Assembly (NCBI RefSeq): GCF_003688495.1
Contig: NZ_REFH01000007.1
Location: 310,001 to 374,000, forward strand
Length of the DNA: 64,000 bases
Reading direction: 5' to 3'
Origin: Flavobacterium weaverense
GTDB lineage: Bacteria; Bacteroidota; Bacteroidia; Flavobacteriales; Flavobacteriaceae
Part shown: positions 18,737-25,569 of the stretch, in pieces
Numbering within the stretch: the first letter of the stretch is position 1
Layout: each line of letters starts with the position of its first letter
Program-made: the position numbers and the translations under genes
Notes under the pieces: generated by a model
What the model saw: the letters and a program-made list of their open reading frames with translations, nothing else
Database searches by the model: none
What the model was told of the DNA's origin: nothing

Positions 18737-20263
18737 ATGACAGAATCTACAATAATATCAAAGGTATGGAACTTCGCTAATGTACTACGTGACGATGGTG
18801 TAGGTTACGGAGATTACCTAGAGCAAATAACATACTTGTTATTCTTAAAGATGGCAGACGAGTTGAACAAGCCACCCTATTCTAAAAACCTTGTTTTTCC
18901 AAAAATGAAGGATTCAGACAATAAGGAGATTGAAGATGGTGAGGTTTGTAACTGGCCAACTCTCTCAGGTAAGAGAGGAGCAGAACTGGAAATGTTTTAC
19001 AATCAAATGCTCCGCAGCTTGTCTACTGAAAAAGGAATATTAGGACAAATCTTTACTAAAAGTCAGAATAAAATTCAAGATCCTGCTAAGCTCTTAAAAA
19101 TCATTGATATGATTGACAAGGAGCAGTGGAGCTTGATGGGAGCCGATATCAAAGGAAAGATATACGAGGGATTACTAGAGAAAAATGCCGAGGACACAAA
19201 GTCTGGCGCAGGACAGTATTTTACCCCAAGGGCATTAATAAAAACTATGGTTGCCTGCATAAAGCCAAAGCCTCTAAAATCCATTACGGATCCTGCCTGC
19301 GGGACTGGAGGATTCTTTCTGGCAGCCTACGATTACATAGTAGCTAACAACAAACTAGATCGTGAAGAGAAAGAGTTCTTAAAGAACAAAACGTTCCACG
19401 GTAACGAGATTGTTGCCAACACTCGTAGAATGTGCTTGATGAATATGTTCTTGCATAACATAGGCGAAATTGATGGAGACACATTTATCTCCGGTGCTGA
19501 TGCTTTAATTGCTGATGATGGTAGCCGATACGATTATGTGTTAGCTAATCCACCTTTCGGTAAAAAAAGTAGTATGACAAGTACGAATGAAGAAGGCCTC
19601 CTGGAGAAACAGGATTTAAGCTATAACCGCCAAGACTTCTGGGCTTCTACGTCGAACAAGCAGTTAAACTTCTTGCAGCACATCAAGTCCCAGTTGAAGA
19701 TTACAGGAGAAGCTGCCGTAGTGCTACCCGACAATGTTTTGTTTGAAGGTGGAGCAGGTGAAGCAGTGCGTAAAGAACTTTTAAAGACCACCGAGCTACA
19801 TACCATTTTACGCTTGCCTACAGGTATATTTTACGCGCAGGGAGTAAAAGCTAATGTCTTGTTTTTTGATAACAAGCCAGCCTCTAAAAGTGCTTGGACT
19901 AAGGATGTTTGGATATATGATTACAGAAATAATATACACCATACACCAAAGAAAAATCCAATGCGAATGGCGCATCTACAGGACTTCATCGACGTGTACA
20001 ACACTGACAACAAACATAAAAGAACCGAAACTTGGAGCGAGGAAAACCCTGACGGTAGATGGCGTAAATTTACCTATGATGAGATTATAGCCAGAGATAA
20101 AACCAACCTCGATATATTTTGGATCAAGGACAAAAGCCTTGCTGATCTAGACAATCTACCTGATCCAGATGTTCTAGCAGAAGAGATCATTGAAAATATA
20201 GAAGCAGGCCTAAACAGCTTCCGTGAAATTATGGAAACTTTGAGTGAAGAAGCAGATTACTAA
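18737..20263 (+). CDS. hsdM: Type I restriction-modification DNA methyltransferase HsdM
   Basis: HsdM is the N6-adenine methyltransferase that protects host sites. In 508 residues it has the HsdM helical amino domain (about 5-140), the AdoMet-binding motif I DPACGTGGF (D185 to about 193) and the catalytic motif IV NPPF (N271 to F274). This is the standard gamma-type order, with motif I ahead of the NPPF motif. It is last in the restriction gene group, after hsdS. The gene order R, AlbA_2, S, M differs from the commoner M, S, R or R, M, S. Confidence 0.95.
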   Translation: MTESTIISKVWNFANVLRDDGVGYGDYLEQITYLLFLKMADELNKPPYSKNLVFPKMKDSDNKEIEDGEVCNWPTLSGKRGAELEMFYNQMLRSLSTEKGILGQIFTKSQNKIQDPAKLLKIIDMIDKEQWSLMGADIKGKIYEGLLEKNAEDTKSGAGQYFTPRALIKTMVACIKPKPLKSITDPACGTGGFFLAAYDYIVANNKLDREEKEFLKNKTFHGNEIVANTRRMCLMNMFLHNIGEIDGDTFISGADALIADDGSRYDYVLANPPFGKKSSMTSTNEEGLLEKQDLSYNRQDFWASTSNKQLNFLQHIKSQLKITGEAAVVLPDNVLFEGGAGEAVRKELLKTTELHTILRLPTGIFYAQGVKANVLFFDNKPASKSAWTKDVWIYDYRNNIHHTPKKNPMRMAHLQDFIDVYNTDNKHKRTETWSEENPDGRWRKFTYDEIIARDKTNLDIFWIKDKSLADLDNLPDPDVLAEEIIENIEAGLNSFREIMETLSEEADY

Positions 20264-20281
20264 CAATTAAATCTTAAAATT

Positions 20282-20680
20282 ATGGGTATATTATCTTACT
20301 TTGGGAAGCAAACTTTTACTTTATATTTACTAAATAACTCTGGAATTTTTAAAAATATGTATGATCCTGATTCGTGGTTTAGGCTCGACTATCAAACAAT
20401 GCGTATACATATGAATAAATTCGAATGTAATTTTGAAAAAGATTATATCGAAGGTCCACACGAAAAAAAAATTAAAACCGATATTAATTACTTTTTACTA
20501 AGAGATATTGCAATTCAATTTAATGATGAACAAGAGAAAGAATTATATCGTAGAGTTCATCTCGAGATTGACTATGATGATATTTCTTATAATAGTGATA
20601 CTCCCTTTCCTGTTGAATTTGGTAATGATCCGATTGCTGAACAGTTTTATGGTTATGGCACTAAACCAGAATGGACTTGA
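20282..20680 (+). CDS. Hypothetical protein downstream of hsdM
   Basis: I do not recognise this 132-residue protein. It is acidic, rich in Tyr, Phe and Asp, with no membrane segment, signal peptide or known motif that I can see. It begins with ATG 18 bp after hsdM on the same strand, so it is probably part of the same transcript. An immunity or accessory defence function is possible but has no sequence support. Confidence 0.65.
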   Translation: MGILSYFGKQTFTLYLLNNSGIFKNMYDPDSWFRLDYQTMRIHMNKFECNFEKDYIEGPHEKKIKTDINYFLLRDIAIQFNDEQEKELYRRVHLEIDYDDISYNSDTPFPVEFGNDPIAEQFYGYGTKPEWT

Positions 20681-20759
20681 GGTTTTATTTTGACACTTTT
20701 TTTCATCTAATATATTTTCAAGCTGAAGGTATATATTTCTAACCTAATGAATCAAATAA

Positions 20760-21110
20760 ATGAGTGCTTACAAAATAATAGTAGACGATTACAAAAGACG
20801 TTATGTTCTCGAAAATGGGGAAAATATGTATAGTCAAATTTATGAAAAGATAAAAATATCAAGAACATTTGAAATGTATATAGAAGACTGTATTCGTTGT
20901 AACCGCCCCTTGCTTGCGGCTGATTTTAAAATGATTGGAGCTGCTGCAATGTCATTTATGTCAGGTCATAAAACTGCCATTATGGGGCAATTGATTGCTC
21001 TTGACATATGGAATAACCGATGTAATACTAACTTCGGGTTTTTAGATCAGAATGAATTAGTACGTGTTGCGGATTCTTGCCGAAATAGTTACGGACCAAG
21101 TTATTCATAG
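20760..21110 (+). CDS. Hypothetical protein, last gene of the restriction transcript
   Basis: A 116-residue soluble protein of unknown function. It contains a pair of cysteines (C-I-R-C, near residue 46) and a helical, Ala and Met rich stretch (AADFKMIGAAAMSFMSG). No family was recognised. It starts with ATG 79 bp after the preceding orphan gene. An 11-bp hairpin overlaps its stop codon, making it the likely end of the operon. Confidence 0.65.
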   Translation: MSAYKIIVDDYKRRYVLENGENMYSQIYEKIKISRTFEMYIEDCIRCNRPLLAADFKMIGAAAMSFMSGHKTAIMGQLIALDIWNNRCNTNFGFLDQNELVRVADSCRNSYGPSYS

Positions 21111-21132
21111 GTTTTCTTGTTGAAAACCTATG
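21106..21132 (+). terminator. Hairpin overlapping the stop of the last island gene
   Basis: CATAGGTTTTC (21106-21116) and GAAAACCTATG (21122-21132) form a perfect 11-bp stem with a 5-base loop. No long T run follows, but the position at the gene end supports a terminator role. Confidence 0.65.
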
Positions 21133-21386
21133 TTCGTTTCTCACTCATTCTAATTCTTTGCATTGCTTGATACCCAAAAGAAGTATAATGATAAGGCCAA
21201 ACATACGAACGCAATTCCTGATTGACTTGATAGACCCAGTATGACTGTTAGGATAAATAAAACTACTCCTATTGTTCCTGCTAAATTAGTACTCATATAT
21301 GTGTTATTAAAATTTAGTTTACAGTAAGTTACAACAGATTGTTGATTTTCCTCATTCTTTCTGCAACCAATAAATTTAGTGCAATT

Positions 21387-22091
21387 TCACTTACCTTTTA
21401 CAACCTTGCAATAATTTAATTTGAGGTATCTACGCGCAATCAAGCGGTCTCTCTTCGTGCATTCCCTTAGTTTCGCTGGGCTATTCCAGTCGGTTGTTCC
21501 GCCCTCCATTCCATAGAACAATTGACACCATAAACAGAGCCACTCGAAAGTGAGAAGCTCTGTTTTTGTTGTCTGCTTTCCCAGTCTACACACGCTCACT
21601 TCCTGCGTTCGGTCGGGCTAATGCATCCACAATACCGCTTCATTTCATTATACTCCACAGGCTCCGTGCCACTGCATTCCAGCAATATAATGTCTGCCAC
21701 CCTCAGTGTTTTCAGCGGTTGCTCCTTCGCACAGCCATCGGGGTTGGCTCCATTATCACTTTGCCCTAAATCAAGGAACGCCAAAGGCTGTCTTTTATTC
21801 TTTTCCCGCCGTTTCACGCTGCAATCCCTACATTACTCTTCGCAAAGCTTTCGTTCCATTCTCGGTTTAGCGTGGCTGTTCGATTGCCGCAACACCGCCA
21901 ACTTCGCTCCTCTAAAAATATTCCATAAACTCCATATTTTTCTTGCGGTGCTTGGGGGTGTTATTGTAGTTGTACATAACTCAATCGCCGTAGGGCTAAG
22001 CTCATTTTTTCTGAAGACTGCCATGGAGAATTTATCTAAAAAACAACTGTTTGCAATGGCACCCTTCCAAAAAAATCGAGCACACAATTAA
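21387..22091. other. GC-rich block open on both strands, unknown nature
   Basis: About 700 bp are visibly richer in G and C than the surrounding AT-rich DNA and have no recognised gene. On the minus strand three frames follow one another: 22087-21833 (84 codons), 21817-21596 (GTG start, 73 codons) and 21599-21387 (GTG start, 70 codons). The last two overlap by four bases as GTGA, a coupling arrangement. On the plus strand 21621-22091 is open for 156 codons. A nested hairpin lies at 21532-21565 (AAACAGAGC with GCTCTGTTT, and CACT/AGTG inside). From memory, similar peptides are annotated as hypothetical in mobile elements of other Bacteroidota; this was not checked. It could encode small proteins, a structured RNA or a transfer-related DNA site. 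Confidence 0.5.
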
Positions 22092-22721
22092 AGCAATCGG
22101 GAACGTACAGTTATTCTTATATACTTTTTGGCTCCTTATTAGCTTGAGAGCTTTCTTTATAAGTTCGCCGCCCCAATTTTATATTCGTAAACCTATTTTA
22201 TATTATAAGCGGGGTAGTCCTGTTTGAGAGGGTATGTTATAGCTAAATATGAAGTTCTTAAAACGTGCCCTTTAATAAAGATAGTACTTACTCTTGTGTT
22301 GAGGTTTAGTTAGCTATTTGAGATCTTCTGCAAGCCGTTTTGCGACAGCTAGGAAGTTGTTTTACCGGTTTATTAAATAACTAAGCATTAGATCTAATGC
22401 TATTTATACTATTTTACAACGGCATCCAACTTGAAACCGATCTAGAATTTTTATAAAAACCAAAAATTTAAAAAAAAATATTTTCCGTATACGCGTGGTA
22501 AGACACTACATACATCGCCCCCCGTTCTATCGCTAAGGGAAGTACAAGTGGCACAGAATGGGGGAGTACTACTGTTTTTAGTTTATCGAAGATTTCACTA
22601 GTGCTTTTTTATACTAATAATTATGCTTATCATTACAAAAAATTAGAAAGGTGCCTAATTAGGGAGCATAAAAAAATAATAATAGTTAATTTACAGATAT
22701 TGAGGTAGTTACGCGTATGAG
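22092..22721. other. Non-coding right end of the island
   Basis: No gene is seen in about 630 bp leading to the right attachment repeat. One notable structure is an inverted repeat of CCCCCGTTCT (22519-22523 plus GTTCT to 22528) and AGAATGGGGG (22555-22564), pairing over 10 positions with one G-T, in otherwise AT-rich DNA. Confidence 0.5.
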
Positions 22722-22879
22722 TCGAACCCTGTCGCGGCCACCACTTCTCAATAAGTTTAATCAAAACACTGTAAATTTAATGTTTACAGTGTTTTTTTTT
22801 GGATTTATGTATCAAAATGCACAATTATTATCCTTCTTAAGGTGTCCAATTCGGGAGCATTTTTCTAGTTTTTTATGGA
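22722..22879. repeat. Right attachment repeat (attR-like) with tRNA-Arg 3' fragment
   Basis: Second copy of the 158-bp direct repeat. It starts with the final 22 bases of tRNA-Arg including CCA, continues through a copy of the tRNA terminator and ends at TGGA. Chromosomal sequence leading to rpmA follows. The six mismatches to the left copy lie outside the tRNA part. Confidence 0.93.
22764..22800 (+). terminator. Duplicated tRNA terminator in the right repeat
   Basis: Same 12-bp stem and T run as at 8857-8893. Here it has no complete tRNA gene upstream and would stop transcripts leaving the island. Confidence 0.85.
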
Positions 22880-23014
22880 TGAGTTAGAATTCTTATTCAA
22901 ACTTGGTTTATAAACATTTTGCATTTTTTTTACAATTACGTTTGTCACGCTGGAAGCGTCTCACTTATATGTGTATTCCAATATTCAAGATAGACGTTTC
23001 GCTCAAATAACTCC

Positions 23015-23048
23015 AAAAAAAAGCCTTTAGATTTCTCTAAAGGCTTTT
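23015..23048 (-). terminator. Terminator of the rplU-rpmA unit
   Basis: AAAAGCCTTTAG (23019-23030) and CTAAAGGCTTTT (23037-23048) form a 12-bp stem. Read on the minus strand it is followed by a T run, 21 bp after the rpmA stop. Confidence 0.9.
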
Positions 23049-23068
23049 CTAATTCAAAAACAATTTAA

Positions 23069-23335
23069 TTATGCTTCAACTTCAAATGGAAGTATAGATA
23101 CATAAGATTTGTTATCTCTTTTCTTTTGGAACATAACAACTCCATCTACTCTTGCGTGTAGCGTGTGATCTTTACTGATGTAAACATTTTCACCTGGATT
23201 GTGTTTTGAACCTCTTTGTCTTACGATGATGTTCCCAGCAATAGCAGCTTGACCACCAAAAATCTTAACGCCTAAACGTTTTGATTCTGATTCTCTACCA
23301 TTCTTCGAACTACCGACACCTTTCTTGTGAGCCAT
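23069..23335 (-). CDS. rpmA: 50S ribosomal protein L27
   Basis: bL27 lies near the peptidyl-transferase centre of the large ribosomal subunit. The 88-residue protein starts [22 protein letters not shown], the typical L27 amino end without a cleavable extension, and continues with the [16 protein letters not shown] segment. It is the second gene of a two-gene unit behind rplU, with a 30-bp gap, and is followed by a strong terminator. Confidence 0.98.
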   Translation of the reverse strand: MAHKKGVGSSKNGRESESKRLGVKIFGGQAAIAGNIIVRQRGSKHNPGENVYISKDHTLHARVDGVVMFQKKRDNKSYVSILPFEVEA

Positions 23336-23365
23336 GACGTATTAGTTTATTTTGTTAGTAATTAA

Positions 23366-24001
23366 TTAAACAGCTTTACCACCGTTTAATTCATCTTGTA
23401 ATTTTTTTAATTCATCCATTTTACCATCTGCAGCTAATTGTGCTTGTTGAGCCCAAGTAGTAGGATCTAAATGAGACAAAGTTGAGCTAGCAGTAGTTAA
23501 AATTTCTTTAACTGAATCAGCAGACGCTTTAGCTAATTTAGCAAAAGTGTCAACTCCTGCAGCAACTAATGCTTCAGCAGCTTTTGGTCCAATTCCTTCA
23601 ATAAGTTTTAAATCATCTGCTTTCTTAGATGCTTTTGGAGCTTTTGCTTCTGTAACTTTTTCAGTTTTTGGAGCCGCTTTTTTTGCACCTACACCAGTAA
23701 TTCCTTCGATTACAATTTGAGTAAGATATTGTCTATGACCGTTTCTCTTTTTGTATCCTTTTCTTCTTTTCTTTTTGAAAACGATAACTTTATCTCCTTT
23801 TAAGTGTTGTAACACTTTAGCTTCTACTGAAGCACCTTCTATAGCTGGGGCGCCTAAAGTGATTGTTCCATTATCATCTAATAAAAGAACTTTGTCAAAT
23901 GAAACACTTGAACCTTCTTCATTAGTCAAACGGTGAACATAAACCTTTAAGTCTTTGCTTACTTTGAACTGTTGCCCTGCTATCTCTACGATTGCATACA
24001 T
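23366..24001 (-). CDS. rplU: 50S ribosomal protein L21 with C-terminal helix-hairpin-helix extension
   Basis: The first 100 or so residues are bL21, an early-assembly protein that contacts 23S rRNA (MYAIVEIAGQQFKV start; basic KKKRRKGYKKRNGHRQ at 77-91). The protein is 211 residues, about twice the usual length. After an Ala/Lys-rich linker, residues 131-170 form a helix-hairpin-helix unit with LIEGIGPKAAEAL (133-145), followed by an Asp/Lys-rich end. Similar long L21 proteins are known to me from other flavobacteria, so this is probably a lineage trait. Added rRNA or DNA binding is a guess. It is the first gene of the unit, with a good promoter upstream. Confidence 0.96.
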   Translation of the reverse strand: MYAIVEIAGQQFKVSKDLKVYVHRLTNEEGSSVSFDKVLLLDDNGTITLGAPAIEGASVEAKVLQHLKGDKVIVFKKKRRKGYKKRNGHRQYLTQIVIEGITGVGAKKAAPKTEKVTEAKAPKASKKADDLKLIEGIGPKAAEALVAAGVDTFAKLAKASADSVKEILTTASSTLSHLDPTTWAQQAQLAADGKMDELKKLQDELNGGKAV

Positions 24002-24031
24002 ACTGATTGGTTTTAATAATTTTTAAGGTTG

Positions 24032-24061
24032 CAAATATACAAATATATTTTTAACTCGCAA
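24032..24061 (-). promoter_or_regulatory. Bacteroidota-type promoter for rplU-rpmA
   Basis: On the minus strand, TTG (24061-24059) is followed after 19 bases by TATATTTG (24039-24032), matching the phylum consensus TTG-N19/21-TAnnTTTG. The ATG of rplU is 31 bp downstream. A second TATATTTG overlaps the spacer. Confidence 0.75.
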
Positions 24062-24232
24062 TCTGTGTCGTAAAAAATATCACTACTTAATAGGAGATCA
24101 CTTTTTCTTGTTCGAAAATACTATTTTAAAATATAAATCAACAATTGTTAAAGTCTATTTTTTCCTATTTAAAATGTAACATTTACGAGGGAAACACTAC
24201 TTACTATTCATATTAACAAAATTATTAACCCT

Positions 24233-25558
24233 ATGAAAAAATCATTAATGGCTTTAAGCGCTTTGTTTATGCTAGGAGGAGTGGCATCTGCTCAAAAAGT
24301 AGCATTTGAAGAATACACATTAGACAATGGCTTACATGTAATTTTACACAATGATCAATCGGCTCCCACTGTAATCACATCTGTAATGTACCATGTAGGT
24401 GCTAAAGACGAAAATCCAGAGAGAACCGGTTTTGCACATTTTTTTGAACATTTATTATTTGAAGGTACTGAGAATATTAAACGTGGTGAATGGTTTAAAA
24501 TTGTAACTAGTAACGGTGGTGTTAACAATGCAAACACGACTGATGATAGAACGTATTACTACGAAGTTTTCCCATCAAACAACCTTGAACTAGGTCTTTG
24601 GATGGAAGCTGAAAGAATGTTGCATCCTATTATTAACCAAATAGGTGTAGACACGCAAAATGAAGTGGTTAAGGAAGAGAAAAGACTCCGTGTTGACAAT
24701 CAGCCTTACGGAAACTTTCTTGCAGAAGTAAAAAAGAATATATTTAAGAAACACCCTTATCGTTGGGCAACTATTGGATCAATGGATCATTTAGATGCTG
24801 CTACTTTAGAAGAGTTCCAAGCTTTCAACAAGAAATTTTATGTTCCTAACAATGCTGTGCTAGTTGTGGCAGGTGATTTCAAAAAGGATCAAGCTAAAGA
24901 ATGGATTCAAAAATATTTTGGACGCATTAAAAAAGGAGCTGAAGTTAAAAGAGAAACTTTTGTCGAAGATCCTATCACGCAAACTATCAAAGCTAAATTT
25001 GAGGATTCAAACATTCAAATTCCTGCAATAGTTGCGGCTTATAGAACACCTTCAATGAAAACGAGAGATGCAAGAGTGTTAGATATGATTTCGTCAATTT
25101 TGACTGATGGAAAAAGCTCTAGATTATACAAGAAAATTGTAGACGAAAAGAAAATGGCATTACAAATAGGTGCTTTTAGTAATAGTCAAGAGGATTACGG
25201 AAGTTACATTATTTACGGGTTGCCTCAAGCGCCAAATACTCCTCAAGACATCCTTACTGCAATCGATGCTGAAATTGTAGCGCTTCAAACAGAATTAATT
25301 TCTGAAAAAGATTTACAAAAACTACAGAACAAATTCGAAAATCAATATGTGGATAGTAATTCAACCATTGATGGTATTGCAGATAATCTTGCTTCCTTTT
25401 ATTTATTGTATGGTGACGTAAACTTAATCAACACTGATATTGATATCTATCATTCAATCACTCGTGAAGAGATTAGAGACGTTGCTAAAAAATATTTAAA
25501 TCCAAATCAAAGATTAGTCTTGGATTACGTTCCATCTAAAGAGAAAGCTCAAAACTAA
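24233..25558 (+). CDS. M16 family zinc metallopeptidase, catalytic type
   Basis: A 441-residue exported peptidase of the pitrilysin/insulinase family. A signal peptide covers about residues 1-20 and ends in ASAQ. The inverted zinc motif H69-F-F-E72-H73 is intact, and a downstream glutamate-rich EVVKEEKR segment supplies the third ligand. The protein spans one M16 amino domain and one carboxy domain. The next gene encodes a related protein without the zinc motif, so the two probably form a heterodimer like that known for paired bacterial M16 proteins. The substrate is unknown; location is likely the periplasm. Confidence 0.93.
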   Translation: MKKSLMALSALFMLGGVASAQKVAFEEYTLDNGLHVILHNDQSAPTVITSVMYHVGAKDENPERTGFAHFFEHLLFEGTENIKRGEWFKIVTSNGGVNNANTTDDRTYYYEVFPSNNLELGLWMEAERMLHPIINQIGVDTQNEVVKEEKRLRVDNQPYGNFLAEVKKNIFKKHPYRWATIGSMDHLDAATLEEFQAFNKKFYVPNNAVLVVAGDFKKDQAKEWIQKYFGRIKKGAEVKRETFVEDPITQTIKAKFEDSNIQIPAIVAAYRTPSMKTRDARVLDMISSILTDGKSSRLYKKIVDEKKMALQIGAFSNSQEDYGSYIIYGLPQAPNTPQDILTAIDAEIVALQTELISEKDLQKLQNKFENQYVDSNSTIDGIADNLASFYLLYGDVNLINTDIDIYHSITREEIRDVAKKYLNPNQRLVLDYVPSKEKAQN

Positions 25559-25569
25559 GATATATCATT

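Larger units (their letters stand above)
8815..22879. mobile_element. Genomic island integrated at tRNA-Arg, carrying a type I R-M system
   Basis: Direct repeats of 158 bp bound about 14 kb that starts with a tyrosine integrase reading away from the tRNA. Inside are a small HTH protein, an unidentified protein, hsdR, an AlbA_2 gene, hsdS, hsdM, two orphan genes and a GC-rich block. To the left lie dcw genes and yqeY; to the right lie rpmA and rplU. No relaxase, coupling protein, conjugation genes or phage structural genes were recognised, so this looks like an integrative but non-self-transmissible defence island. Excision would be expected to join the repeats and leave tRNA-Arg intact. Confidence 0.9.

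Noticed and set aside
21621..22091. 156-codon plus-strand frame in the GC-rich block, considered as a gene
   Set aside because: Minus-strand frames with coupled starts cover the same bases, and there is no way to choose without conservation data; reported only as part of the block.
8815..22879. Prophage
   Set aside because: No capsid, tail, terminase or lysis gene was recognised in the island.
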